The notes under the pieces were generated by a model that saw nothing but the letters and a program-made list of their open reading frames with translations, ran no database searches and had not been told where the DNA came from. From contig CAYJFS010000006.1 of the NCBI GenBank assembly GCA_964369665.1, forward strand, positions 16,950 through 80,949: a DNA stretch of 64,000 nucleotides, in the 5' to 3' direction. Position 1 is the first letter of the stretch. Each line of letters opens with the position of its first letter. Below, in pieces: positions 36,145 to 45,693 of the stretch. The translations under genes and the position numbers were made by a program. The DNA is from Bilophila sp964369665 (GTDB lineage: Bacteria > Desulfobacterota > Desulfovibrionia > Desulfovibrionales > Desulfovibrionaceae).

Positions 36145-37178
36145 TGTTTAACCTGCTCTTGTAACTTCCTTTGTTCATTATCACTACTGTCTCCATTGGG
36201 AGTACGTGCAGCTTGATAAAGACTACGTTCAAGTGTTTTCTGATATGGAGACCAAGTTGTGTCACCTAGCGGTATATCTTTAAGTGCTGTAGTAACTTGA
36301 GTTATTTTTGCATCTAAATTATCAATATAGTGCAATGCAAAAGCTTCTGCTGTTTGGGGCAAGCGTGGAGAAGCATATTCATAAAACCCATGATGACTTA
36401 AAACTAAATGCTTAAAATGCATAGCAAGACCTTCTTCTAACTCTGCCATGTCTATATATTTTTGAAACTTTTCTAAACTAATATTAATATGGCCAATAAG
36501 CCTCCCTTCATCTGTGTAGTCATTATCAAGACCACCAGAAAGCTCCCATAACTTACCAAGATCATGAAATAAAGCACCAGCAAGGAGTGTTTGTCGATCT
36601 AAAGATGGATATTGATCACTCACTAAAAGGGCAAGTTTAGCAACCGAAAGGATATGTTCTAATAAACCACCCACCCAAGCATGGTGAACACCTTTTGCTG
36701 CAGGGGCAACCATAAGACGAGCTTTGACTTCACTATCATGAAGAACACCAAGGGTAAATCTATTCCAAGGTTTATGCGTAAATTCTTTATTGCAAAGAGC
36801 TTCAAGCTCTTGAAACATCTCTTGAGAAGATCGGCTGCTCGAAGGTAAAAACATACCTATATCTATATGGGCAATTTCATCATCTTCAAGAATTTTTATT
36901 TGACTAATATTGAGTTGAAGCTGTTCTCGAAAATTTTCTACCTTTCCTATAACTTCAATAATTTTTCCGTTTGGAATAACTGAATATTGTTGACTACTTG
37001 GACTCCATATACGACCTTCTATACATCCAGTGTTATCTTTAAGCTCCATCCTCCAAAAAGGTCCATTTCTTGCTTGCTGCTGTGAAACCCCTGCAACTAA
37101 AAAAATAGAACAAACATCACTACAAAAGGTAAGATCTTTTACCCACTGTTTATCATAAAAATCCTTGACAGAGTGCAT
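36129..37178 (-). CDS. YhaM-like OB-fold/HD-domain 3'-5' exonuclease
   Basis: 349 residues. An N-terminal OB-fold nucleic-acid-binding domain (FWRMELKDNTGCIEGRIWSP, about residues 40-60) is followed by a metal-dependent HD hydrolase domain with GVHHAWVGGLLEHILSVAKL and the HD pair in AGALFHDLGKLWELSGG. This architecture is that of YhaM/CBF1-type exoribonucleases. It heads the minus-strand run and overlaps tmk by 16 bases. It is divergent from surE across 150 bases. Confidence 0.85.
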   Translation of the reverse strand: MHSVKDFYDKQWVKDLTFCSDVCSIFLVAGVSQQQARNGPFWRMELKDNTGCIEGRIWSPSSQQYSVIPNGKIIEVIGKVENFREQLQLNISQIKILEDDEIAHIDIGMFLPSSSRSSQEMFQELEALCNKEFTHKPWNRFTLGVLHDSEVKARLMVAPAAKGVHHAWVGGLLEHILSVAKLALLVSDQYPSLDRQTLLAGALFHDLGKLWELSGGLDNDYTDEGRLIGHINISLEKFQKYIDMAELEEGLAMHFKHLVLSHHGFYEYASPRLPQTAEAFALHYIDNLDAKITQVTTALKDIPLGDTTWSPYQKTLERSLYQAARTPNGDSSDNEQRKLQEQVKQCSLL

Positions 37179-37328
37179 TCTGCCTATAACCGTCCTAATA
37201 CTTAGTTTTTCTTTACTTTACCTAAAACATAAAAAGATATATATTAAGCTACACACTGTGCTGTTTTCATGATGATGTCAACCAAACATCATCAATAAAC
37301 ATTTATTTTTATCATACTGGAGAAACAT

Positions 37329-38117
37329 TTGCATATTTTGCTTACAAATGATGATGGTATCCATGCATCAGGCCTACGTGCTTTATATACTATTTTAACT
37401 CAACAAGGACACACTGTTTCTGCTATTGCACCTATAAAAGAAAAATCTGGTGCCAGTAACTCTTTATCTATAAGAGTGCCTGTTAAAACACATGCTATAC
37501 ATGAAGAAAACTTTCAAGGCACTGCTGTTGAAGGTACACCTACGGACTGTATCAAAATAGGACTTAATTTATTAAAAAATGATTATCCTGATCTTGTTAT
37601 CTCTGGAATAAATGCAGGAGAAAATATTGGTTTAGATTCATTGTACTCTGGAACAATTGCTGCTGCTGCTGAAGCCTGCCTTGCAGGTATTCCTGCAATA
37701 GCTGTTTCCAGGCAACGAGAAGAAGTAGAGCCTGTAGAAGTATATGCAACACACATTGCTTCACTTATTCCCTATTTTGACTTTAAAAGTCACTATAAAA
37801 ATCAAGTTATCAATATAAACTATCCTTCTACAGCACCTGATAATACCCAAGGGATTAAAGTTTGCCCCCTTTCTATGCAAGAATGGAAGGACTCTTTTAT
37901 TAAAAAAGAAAAAAATGGAGAAGTATATTGGTGGCTTTCTGCTTACACACCATATATAAACCCCATGGAAAATACAGATGTGTACTTTTTACAAAAAAAC
38001 TGGATAACGATTACCCCTTTACAGTTTGATCTAACAGCAAAAGAAAGTTTTACTATACTTGAAAAACAACTCTCTTCTATCCCTCTCTATGCTAATCATA
38101 CAAAAAACTTGCTATAA
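37329..38117 (+). CDS. surE: 5'-nucleotidase SurE
   Basis: Metal-dependent phosphatase for nucleoside 5'- and 3'-monophosphates. The family start HILLTNDDGIHASGLRAL follows directly from a TTG codon at 37329, with GGAG at 37319-37322, so TTG is the real start. The metal site is Asp-Asp in NDDG, with GASNSLS and VISGINAGENIGLDSLYSGT downstream. The length of 262 residues is standard. Confidence 0.94.
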   Translation: MHILLTNDDGIHASGLRALYTILTQQGHTVSAIAPIKEKSGASNSLSIRVPVKTHAIHEENFQGTAVEGTPTDCIKIGLNLLKNDYPDLVISGINAGENIGLDSLYSGTIAAAAEACLAGIPAIAVSRQREEVEPVEVYATHIASLIPYFDFKSHYKNQVININYPSTAPDNTQGIKVCPLSMQEWKDSFIKKEKNGEVYWWLSAYTPYINPMENTDVYFLQKNWITITPLQFDLTAKESFTILEKQLSSIPLYANHTKNLL

Positions 38118-38228
38118 CCATATTGCTAATTTTAAAAAAGAACTTCCTTTTTTAAAGAAAAAAACTATTATATTCAGCAATATTGTAAAAAAACAAAATT
38201 ATTTCTTTCTTCATGAAAGGAGTCTACC

Positions 38229-39152
38229 ATGCCACTTATTGGTCCAAAAAATCTATTCAAAAAGGCTTACACTAATGATTATGCTATTGGAGCATTCAAT
38301 GTAAATAATATGGAAATTATCCAAGGCATTGTGCAAGCAGCCTTTGAAGAACGTTCACCTGTTATTCTACAAGTTTCTTCTGGAGCAAGAAAGTATGCTG
38401 GACAAACCTATATTACTAAACTTGTTGAAGCAGCCCTTTCTGAAACAGACATACCAATAGTTTTGCATCTTGATCATGGTTCAGATTTTGAACTTTGTAA
38501 AGCTTGTATTGATAATGGTTTTACCTCTGTAATGATTGATGGATCACACCTTTCTTTTGAAGAGAACATAGCCCTAACACAAAAAGTTGTTCACTATGCC
38601 CATGACCATGATGTTTGGGTTGAAGCAGAACTTGGACGTTTAGCTGGAGTAGAAGAGCATGTTTCATCAGAACACAGTGTTTATACAGATCCAGATCAAG
38701 CTGTAGAATTTGTTCAACGATCTGGCTGTGATTCTCTTGCCATTGCTATTGGAACAAGTCATGGCGCTTACAAATTTAAAGGTGAAGCAAAACTGGACTT
38801 TAACCGCTTAGAAAAAATCTCAATGCTTTTACCCAATGTTCCTTTAGTACTCCATGGTGCTTCAAGTGTTCCACATGAATTTGTTTCTATGTGCAACCAG
38901 TATGGTGGACACATTAGTGGTTCTGCTGGTGTTCCAGAAGATTTACTGCGTAAGGCTGCTGCCCTCTCCATATGTAAAATTAATATTGATACGGATATAC
39001 GGCTTGCAATAACCGCATCTATACGCAAAATTTTTATTGAAAAACCAGAAGAATTTGATCCCAGGAGCTATCTTAAACCTGCCCGAGAGGCTGTAAAAAA
39101 AATGGTACAACACAAAATTAAAAATGTTCTTGGTAGTTCAGGTAAAGCATAG
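38229..39152 (+). CDS. fba: Fructose-bisphosphate aldolase, class II
   Basis: Zinc-dependent aldolase of glycolysis and gluconeogenesis. The 307-residue protein has the metal-binding LHLDHGSDFELCKACIDNGF, SVMIDGSHLSFEENI, the histidine in GTSHGAYKF, and PLVLHGASSVPHEF. AAAGGAG lies 6 bases before the ATG. gap follows 80 bases later, so two consecutive glycolytic enzymes are neighbours. Confidence 0.95.
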   Translation: MPLIGPKNLFKKAYTNDYAIGAFNVNNMEIIQGIVQAAFEERSPVILQVSSGARKYAGQTYITKLVEAALSETDIPIVLHLDHGSDFELCKACIDNGFTSVMIDGSHLSFEENIALTQKVVHYAHDHDVWVEAELGRLAGVEEHVSSEHSVYTDPDQAVEFVQRSGCDSLAIAIGTSHGAYKFKGEAKLDFNRLEKISMLLPNVPLVLHGASSVPHEFVSMCNQYGGHISGSAGVPEDLLRKAAALSICKINIDTDIRLAITASIRKIFIEKPEEFDPRSYLKPAREAVKKMVQHKIKNVLGSSGKA

Positions 39153-39232
39153 TTTACACAATACCCACTGCTTACATACATACTTAAAATACATAACAAG
39201 TACTGACTATTTCTACAAAAGGATCTTCATCT

Positions 39233-40237
39233 ATGTCTATCTGTATTGGTCTCAATGGTTTTGGTCGTATTGGGCGTTACCTTATACGACTTATGGCATA
39301 TCAAAAAAAACTCCCTTCTGTTGCTGTTATTAATGCTCGTGCAGACAATGCTTCCCTTGCTCACCTTTTTAAATACGACTCAGTGCATGGTATATTTCAA
39401 GGCTCTGTAGCTCATGATGAACAAGGACTTATCATTGATGGATATCCCATCAAAGTTACCCAAAAAAAAACAGGTGAGTGGCTATGGAAAGAACATAATG
39501 TAAACGTTGTTGTTGAATCTACTGGGACACTGAAAACGAAATCAGATTTCGAAGAACACATTAAAAAGGGTGCAACAAAAGTTCTTATTACAGCTGCAAG
39601 CTCAGTTGCAGATATCATGCTTGTATTAGGTGTAAATACAACAAAGTACAACTCAAAACAACATGCAATTATATCTGCAGCATCATGTACAACAAACTGC
39701 TTAGCACCTGTAGCAAAAACTTTACATGATACCTTCACCATTGATTATGGATGTATGACAACTATTCACTCTTACACAATGAGCCAACGTATTCTTGATG
39801 GGTCACAAAAAGATCTTCGCAGAGCAAGAGCAGCTGCACTTTCTCTTATTCCTACAACAACAGGTGCAGCAAAATCCATTGGCCTTATTATCCCTGATCT
39901 TGAACAAAAACTTGATGGTATAGCTATTCGTGTACCTACACCAAATGTTTCTCTTGTTGATTTCACTTGTAAAGTGAAATCAACAACAACAAAAGAAGCC
40001 GTCAACACCGTGCTCAAAACAGCCTCTGAAACTACATTGAAAACTATTCTTGGATATTCTGATGAACCACTTGTATCCATTGATTACACAGGGAGTACCT
40101 ATAGTGGTGTTGTTGACAGTCTTTCAACAATGGTCATGGGCTCTAACCTTATAAAAACACTTACCTGGTATGACAATGAGGCTGGATTTACAAACCAACT
40201 TATACGCCTTCTTCAGTTTATAGAAGAACAACTATGA
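39233..40237 (+). CDS. gap: Glyceraldehyde-3-phosphate dehydrogenase
   Basis: Converts glyceraldehyde 3-phosphate to 1,3-bisphosphoglycerate. The 334-residue protein has the NAD-binding start GLNGFGRIGRYLIRLM, the catalytic cysteine in SAASCTTNCLAP (near residue 150), ALSLIPTTTGAAKSIG and the C-terminal TWYDNEAGFTNQL. AAAGGA precedes the ATG. In a glycolytic pair with fba. The cofactor preference (NAD or NADP) is not clear from this reading. Confidence 0.96.
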   Translation: MSICIGLNGFGRIGRYLIRLMAYQKKLPSVAVINARADNASLAHLFKYDSVHGIFQGSVAHDEQGLIIDGYPIKVTQKKTGEWLWKEHNVNVVVESTGTLKTKSDFEEHIKKGATKVLITAASSVADIMLVLGVNTTKYNSKQHAIISAASCTTNCLAPVAKTLHDTFTIDYGCMTTIHSYTMSQRILDGSQKDLRRARAAALSLIPTTTGAAKSIGLIIPDLEQKLDGIAIRVPTPNVSLVDFTCKVKSTTTKEAVNTVLKTASETTLKTILGYSDEPLVSIDYTGSTYSGVVDSLSTMVMGSNLIKTLTWYDNEAGFTNQLIRLLQFIEEQL

Positions 40238-40258
40238 CCTTCTTAACAAAAAACATAG

Positions 40259-41128
40259 TCATACAATGTCTTTATATTTGGGAATACCACTCTGAAAAAA
40301 CTCTTTGTGTGGCATACTCCCTTGAGAAGATATTTCTGTAGAGGATCTATCAACAACCTGTTCTAATATAGCTTCTATCTTATGTACATCAACAGATGTA
40401 TCCATACATGCACCATTAGAACAATCATTTAGAACACCAACAACAGGTAATGCATGAGCATCTTGGAGTCCTGAGACCAAATCACGCTCGCAAGCAGCAC
40501 CAACTATAAATTTAGGTTGTATCTTTTTAATAATATTACGAGCCATTGTTCCGCCTGTAGCTGTTGCCAGCTGTACACCCCACTTATCTCGAAGACCTAA
40601 TAGATCTCCTATGGTACACTTACCACAACGAACACAATTATCACTATTATATGTAAGGCGAAGCTTACAACGATTTGCTTGTATACAATGTGGAACAAGG
40701 ACCAATACATCCTTAGCATTATATAAGCACTTTATATCTATAAGCCTATTATTTGTTTCAATAAATGAACGTCGAATATTTTTTAAAGAAATATTCAGTA
40801 AACGAAAAACTATTTCTATAAAAGGGAATAACCCTTTAAGCATAAAACGTCGAAAAAACAATGTCCCAAATAATACTTTTCCTGTATAAATTTGGATTAC
40901 CAGTCCAACCATACCCCATAAAATAAAAATAATACTTGTACCAATTATGCTTGCAACAACAAAAGGAAGATATCTATGAATAGATGAAAAACCTATTGTT
41001 GGAATAAACCAAAGACAAAACAAAAAACCACAAAACAAAAAAGATGTTATAATGATCAAAAATATAAAAGTATTTTGTTTTATATAGCTTTGATTATTTT
41101 TCAAAAAGCTATCTGTTTTTTTATCCAT
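40259..41128 (-). CDS. DUF116 membrane protein with cysteine-rich domain
   Basis: 289 residues from ATG 41128. Two N-terminal hydrophobic helices (FLIIITSFLFCGFLFCLWF; VVASIIGTSIIFILWGMVGL) lead to a cytoplasmic domain with cysteines in VPHCIQANRCKL, NCVRCGKC, GAACERDL and LNDCSNGACMD. This pattern is the DUF116 family, possibly an iron-sulfur or metal protein of unknown role. The frame is open to 41233, but that start would lie inside fmt; ATG 41128 falls just after the fmt stop. def-fmt-DUF116 is a recurrent order in Desulfovibrio relatives. Confidence 0.75.
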   Translation of the reverse strand: MDKKTDSFLKNNQSYIKQNTFIFLIIITSFLFCGFLFCLWFIPTIGFSSIHRYLPFVVASIIGTSIIFILWGMVGLVIQIYTGKVLFGTLFFRRFMLKGLFPFIEIVFRLLNISLKNIRRSFIETNNRLIDIKCLYNAKDVLVLVPHCIQANRCKLRLTYNSDNCVRCGKCTIGDLLGLRDKWGVQLATATGGTMARNIIKKIQPKFIVGAACERDLVSGLQDAHALPVVGVLNDCSNGACMDTSVDVHKIEAILEQVVDRSSTEISSQGSMPHKEFFQSGIPKYKDIV

Positions 41129-41136
41129 AACAAGCT

Positions 41137-42138
41137 CTACCTTTTTAAAGAACAGAAAAACGCTGAAGTATCTTCTTGAATATAGCCATTCCAAAACTCT
41201 TTTGCTGTCATAAACTTTCCCCCAGCAGGGCATAGCCTTTCTATGAAGTATGGTCTATCTAAACAGGCTACTGCAATAGCATTATCCACAAATCCTAAAA
41301 TTTTTCCTGGAGACATAGATATATCATCAAAACATGTTATATCACCTATCCTCCCATGAGCAATAATACTAGGCACAGTTGCTCTTTTATTAAAACATAT
41401 TTCTGTACGTGCTCCAGGGTGTGGAGTAACTCCACGGATAAGGTTATGCACAACCTGAGCAGGTTCACTCCATTGAATATACCCATCTGGCTTAAAAAGT
41501 TTTTCAGCATATGTTGCATATGTATCATCTTGAGATATTGGAACTGGCAAACCTTCTGTTACAGCCTGTTCTAAAGTATTTAGTAACAATTGACCACCAA
41601 GGATTGCTAGTTGGTCATGAATAATCTCAGAAGTATCTGTAGTACCAATAGCTAAGGCTTTCTGTCCATAAATAGCTCCAGTATCTAAACCTTGATCCAT
41701 ATGCATAATTGTAACTCCTGTAACAATCTCACCAGCCATGATTGCACGTTGTATAGGTGCAGCACCTCTATACAATGGTAATAATGATGCATGTACATTC
41801 AGTGGTGCAATAGTAGGTATAGCTAAAACTTCTTGTGGTAAAATACGTCCATAAGCCACAACAATCAAAAAATCTGGACTATATTTTTGTAAAATCTTTT
41901 GCTGTTCTTCTCCTTTAAGGCTTACTGGTTGCTCTATAGGAATGCCTAACTTTAGTGATACTTCTTTGACAGGTGGGAACTGTACTCTATGCCCTCGACC
42001 TACAGGCTGATCTGGCTGACAATAAGTTGCAACAATTATACCTTTATCCCAAGAATTGAGCATTGTTAAAATAGCTGCAGCAAAATTAGGCGTTCCCATA
42101 AAAACAATTTTCAATGGTTGTGATATTTGTATACTCAT
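41137..42138 (-). CDS. fmt: Methionyl-tRNA formyltransferase
   Basis: Formylates initiator Met-tRNA. About 333 residues from ATG 42138; a TTG at 42144 in the same frame overlaps the def stop and is a less likely start. Motifs: IVFMGTPNFAAAIL, the catalytic NVHASLLPLYRGAAPIQRAI and MDQGLDTGAIYGQ, then the C-terminal tRNA-binding domain (LIRGVTPHPGARTE). It is coupled to def, which removes the formyl group later. Confidence 0.95.
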   Translation of the reverse strand: MSIQISQPLKIVFMGTPNFAAAILTMLNSWDKGIIVATYCQPDQPVGRGHRVQFPPVKEVSLKLGIPIEQPVSLKGEEQQKILQKYSPDFLIVVAYGRILPQEVLAIPTIAPLNVHASLLPLYRGAAPIQRAIMAGEIVTGVTIMHMDQGLDTGAIYGQKALAIGTTDTSEIIHDQLAILGGQLLLNTLEQAVTEGLPVPISQDDTYATYAEKLFKPDGYIQWSEPAQVVHNLIRGVTPHPGARTEICFNKRATVPSIIAHGRIGDITCFDDISMSPGKILGFVDNAIAVACLDRPYFIERLCPAGGKFMTAKEFWNGYIQEDTSAFFCSLKR

Positions 42139-42140
42139 AA

Positions 42141-42653
42141 TCAATTGTTAGATTTACCTTGTTTCTCTCGTCGATTATCATAAAATTTATGCTTCAAACG
42201 GCTTATTCTATCAATAAAGAGCTTTCCATCTAAATGATCTATTTCATGTTGTAAACAAACAGCCAGTAATCCTTCTGCCTCAAAAGATATACTATCACCG
42301 TTGCTATCAAAGGCCTCTAGAAAAACTTGAGCATACCGCTTTACTTTTGCACGATAATCAGCAACTGAAAGACAACCTTCTTCTCTTTCTATAAACCCAG
42401 CATCCTGGACAGGTATAATCTTGGGGTTAAATAGTATTTTTAGGTCATCTCTACGTTCAGGTCCACTTACATCAACAACAATTAAACGTATATTTTTCCC
42501 AACCTGAGGTGCAGCTAAACCTACACCTTCAGCCAAATACATTGTTTCCACCATTTCTTTTGCAAAACGGCACAACTCTGGTGTAATCTTCTGAATCTCA
42601 AGACTTGGCTTAGCTAAGGTAATATTTGGATACTGCAGTATCTCTAATGACAT
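42141..42653 (-). CDS. def: Peptide deformylase
   Basis: Removes the N-formyl group from new proteins. All three active-site motifs are present in the 170-residue protein: GVGLAAPQVG, EEGCLSVADYRAKV and QHEIDHLDGKLFID (metal-binding HExxH-like HEIDH). It is immediately upstream of fmt. Confidence 0.96.
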   Translation of the reverse strand: MSLEILQYPNITLAKPSLEIQKITPELCRFAKEMVETMYLAEGVGLAAPQVGKNIRLIVVDVSGPERRDDLKILFNPKIIPVQDAGFIEREEGCLSVADYRAKVKRYAQVFLEAFDSNGDSISFEAEGLLAVCLQHEIDHLDGKLFIDRISRLKHKFYDNRREKQGKSNN

Positions 42654-42829
42654 ATCTTCTCCACAATATTAAGTAAAAACAAAAATATACATTATACTAT
42701 AACCATTTGTAAACACTCTGAAAAGAAGCTCTATTGTATATTTTATAATCTATTGCTACACTATATTCTTTATTTCTCTATCCCTAAAAAATACCTCTGA
42801 TATTAATACATAGTCAGTGAACTAAAGTA

Positions 42830-43861
42830 ATGAAGAAACAAGCATCTATTTCTTTTACAAAAGAATCACCATGGCTTGCACCACTTGCAGGTTGGTCTGA
42901 TCTCCCATTCCGCCTTCTTTGTCGTGGGTATGGTGCAGAAGTCTGCTATACAGAGATGATTAGTGCTAAAGGAGTTATATATAACAACAAAGGAACACAA
43001 GCTCTTTTAGAAACTACAGAAAAAGACTCTCCACTTATTGTACAGCTTTGTGGATCAGAAGCTTTATATATGGGAGAAGCGATTCAAATACTTATAGAAA
43101 AAGGCTTTTCATTATTTGACTGTAATATGGGTTGTTCTGTACCAAAAGTAACACGTACTGGCAGTGGAGCATCTATGTTAAAACATATTGATAATGCTTT
43201 AGCTATTGCAGAAGTAATGATTAATAAAGCAGAAAAAAATTCTGTTGGTTTTAAACTTCGTCTTGGCTGGGATAGCACTACAGAAGTTTTCACTATACTT
43301 GCAAAAAACCTTAAACAACTTGGTGCAGGCTGGATAACACTCCACCCTCGAACAGCAAAGCAAGGATTTACTGGAACTGCAAACTGGAAAAAACTTACAT
43401 TTCTAAAAGAATCCCTCCACATTCCTATTATTGCTAGTGGAGACTTGTTTACTGCAACAGATGCTCTTCGTTGTATTCAAGAAACAAAAGTAAATACTGT
43501 TATGTATGCTCGTGGAGCTTTAAGAGATCCATCTATTTTCCAACAGCATAAAAGGCTTATTAAAGGCAAGCCTGCTTCTAGCCCTAATGCACAAAAACTT
43601 CTTATGCAAATTCTTCTTCATGCTTGTCTTGCACGTAAATACACATCTTCACATCAAGCACTTTTAAAAATGCGTACGATTATTCCTAGGTATACTCGAA
43701 ACTTTAATGGAGTCAAACAACTAAGGCTTGATATTATTCGTTGTACATCATGGGAACATTTTGCAGAAGCACTACAACGGTTCTTTACAAATCATATACC
43801 TACTCCATCTGAAGACCTCAGGAGTCTCATCTATGGTTCTATCCAAATAAGACTTCCTTGA
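42830..43861 (+). CDS. dus: tRNA-dihydrouridine synthase
   Basis: FMN-dependent reduction of uridine in the tRNA D loop. The 343-residue protein has LAPLAGWSDLPFRLLCRGYG, YTEMISAKG, CNMGCSVPKVTRTGSGASM with the catalytic cysteine, and ITLHPRTAKQGFTG followed by IIASGDLFT. The family DusB/DusA/DusC subtype is not resolved. Its 3' end overlaps the convergent laccase-domain gene by 31 bases. Confidence 0.92.
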   Translation: MKKQASISFTKESPWLAPLAGWSDLPFRLLCRGYGAEVCYTEMISAKGVIYNNKGTQALLETTEKDSPLIVQLCGSEALYMGEAIQILIEKGFSLFDCNMGCSVPKVTRTGSGASMLKHIDNALAIAEVMINKAEKNSVGFKLRLGWDSTTEVFTILAKNLKQLGAGWITLHPRTAKQGFTGTANWKKLTFLKESLHIPIIASGDLFTATDALRCIQETKVNTVMYARGALRDPSIFQQHKRLIKGKPASSPNAQKLLMQILLHACLARKYTSSHQALLKMRTIIPRYTRNFNGVKQLRLDIIRCTSWEHFAEALQRFFTNHIPTPSEDLRSLIYGSIQIRLP

Positions 43862-44592
43862 CGACCACATAAAGGATCTTTCCTATAAGAAAAAAAGAGC
43901 TCTGGTCGTTCATAAGTACAGAGATCAATACTAAAAATATGCTCTTTAAGGATACCTCCATCTACAAGCTGATCAACTGTAAGTCTCCATAAATCCATAG
44001 TTTGATCTTGCTTACAAAACCATTTTTCAAAGGTATTACCCCACTCTTCATTAAAATTGCGAAACTGGGCATGTTCACGACATAAGCTTGGACCTCGTAC
44101 AGCCAAAACATCTTTTGCTGCGATTTTATACCGAGAACAAAAAGACTTTACTGCTATTGTAGGAAAACATTTTTGATTCCCACGCCAACCAATATGTAGT
44201 GCTGCAATACATGCACCTTGCTTGTCTACCAAAAAAACAGGCTGACAATCTGCTGTTTTTATAAGTAAGGCTATACCTTTTTGGTTTGTACATACACCAT
44301 CAGCTTCTTCTAATAACCCCTCATCTACTGCTGATGTATGTCTAGTAAATGTTTCTTTTGGATTAAAAATTAATCTACATCCATGAATCTGTGTAACCTC
44401 AACAAAAGCAGATATACCTAAATACTCTAACAATCTCTGGCGTGCTTTATAGCTCTTTACTCTAGAATTATTTTGCACTCCTAAGTCATCCAGGTACTGA
44501 CCAAAAAAATCTTGATAAGCTCGTGGTGTTTGAAATAAGACTTTTACCTTAGAAACATCTGGAAAAGCAAAAGGAATACCTAAGACATCCAT
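43831..44592 (-). CDS. Laccase-domain (YfiH/PgeF) purine nucleoside phosphorylase-like protein
   Basis: 253 residues, Cu-oxidase_4/YfiH family, reported as multicopper-like oxidases or as purine nucleoside phosphorylase/adenosine deaminase enzymes. Motifs: EVTQIHGCRL, LLIKTADCQPVFLVD and LHIGWRGNQKCF (usually HAGWRG; here the alanine is isoleucine), with VRGPSLCREHAQF near the end. The start overlaps the cyclo-ligase stop by 13 bases. Confidence 0.82.
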   Translation of the reverse strand: MDVLGIPFAFPDVSKVKVLFQTPRAYQDFFGQYLDDLGVQNNSRVKSYKARQRLLEYLGISAFVEVTQIHGCRLIFNPKETFTRHTSAVDEGLLEEADGVCTNQKGIALLIKTADCQPVFLVDKQGACIAALHIGWRGNQKCFPTIAVKSFCSRYKIAAKDVLAVRGPSLCREHAQFRNFNEEWGNTFEKWFCKQDQTMDLWRLTVDQLVDGGILKEHIFSIDLCTYERPELFFSYRKDPLCGRQGSLIWIEP

Positions 44593-45179
44593 ACAAACTC
44601 CGACTCCGTTACATATCCATGTACTGGTACATCAAAAGAATGTGGAGCAAAGTTTACAAACTGAAAAGAATACACTAAAGCAATGCGAACAACATGCTTC
44701 CATAATGGCTGTGCAAACAAATAATCATAAAAGCCTTTTCCATACCCCAAACGATATCCATTTTTTGTTAATGCTACTGCTGGGACAAGAACAATATCAG
44801 GAATATCCCTATTAAAATCTATAGAAACTCTGCTTTGATCTGGCTCTAATATACCAAAAGGTCCTGGAACAAGTTCGCTCCAATCACGGCAACACACAAA
44901 CTCTAACAAAGGTTTCTCTCCATATATAATACAGCGTGGCAAAAAAACTTTTTTCCCTTCTTGCCAAGCTTGCCGTAATAATGCATCTGTGGAAACTTCA
45001 TTTTTTATGGAAGAATATAGGCCTATAGTTTTAGCTCTACGCCAAATATTACTACAAAAAATCTTAGTAGCAATACTATGTGAAAATCTGTTCACATCTT
45101 CTACTAAAAGCGCTTGACGACGAGCTATACATTTTTCGCGTAAAATTTCTCTATCTTGAATATCTAGTAAGTCACTCAT
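44580..45179 (-). CDS. 5-formyltetrahydrofolate cyclo-ligase
   Basis: Converts 5-formyl-THF to 5,10-methenyl-THF. The 199-residue protein has the basic N-terminus (REKCIARRQALLVEDVNRFS) and the signature VPAVALTKNGYRLGYGKGFYDYL near residues 142-164. It is overlapped by the laccase-domain gene and heads that two-gene transcript. Confidence 0.9.
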   Translation of the reverse strand: MSDLLDIQDREILREKCIARRQALLVEDVNRFSHSIATKIFCSNIWRRAKTIGLYSSIKNEVSTDALLRQAWQEGKKVFLPRCIIYGEKPLLEFVCCRDWSELVPGPFGILEPDQSRVSIDFNRDIPDIVLVPAVALTKNGYRLGYGKGFYDYLFAQPLWKHVVRIALVYSFQFVNFAPHSFDVPVHGYVTESEFVWMS

Positions 45180-45693
45180 ACAAAATTTATATACTATTCC
45201 TATTTTTAAATATATTTTTTACATAAAACTACTAAGTAAAAAACCTCCTAAACAAAAAGCACTATTTATAAAAAATAAAAACTAAAGCCAAACAACCTAA
45301 AATATGTCATACTAAAAATAGTAAAATACTTGCTCTGAATATTAGTATATACCAATATATATATGGGCTCAACTCTTCATTAAGACTTTATCCTTGAAAA
45401 TATGATGCTATTTATATAAAAACATTGGTTATGCAAGTACTACAAAAAGTTAATATCCTACTCCATGAAATATTTAAAAATACTGCTACACTAAATTATA
45501 TAGTGTTTATTACTAGAAAAAATTTTTTTAAAATACCCAAATTAAAGACTATATTTTCTTATATATACCTGTTACATGCATTTCTACTCTTCTTTAAAGA
45601 ATATAAACTTAAATGCATCTAACTATAAAATATCCTTATATTCTCTTAGTATGAGTATAGTATAAGACAAACAAATTTTATTTGAGGGAACAC
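45180..45693. other. 514-base AT-rich intergenic stretch
   Basis: Separates the divergent cyclo-ligase and RNase E/G genes. It is rich in A/T runs. A 65-codon open frame (45425-45622) is present but has no ribosome site or recognisable protein. It may hold a long 5' leader of the RNase gene, whose orthologues regulate their own messages, but no specific structure is evident. Confidence 0.55.

Noticed and set aside
38131..38156. 10-bp A/T stem after surE as a terminator
   Set aside because: The stem is almost entirely A-T and is followed by A residues on the plus strand, so it does not fit an intrinsic terminator for surE.
41129..41233. Extended N-terminus of the DUF116 protein
   Set aside because: This part lies almost wholly within fmt in another frame; the ATG just after the fmt stop is a better start.
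45425..45622. 65-codon open frame in the large intergenic stretch
   Set aside because: No ribosome site and no recognisable features; the composition is that of AT-rich non-coding DNA read by chance.
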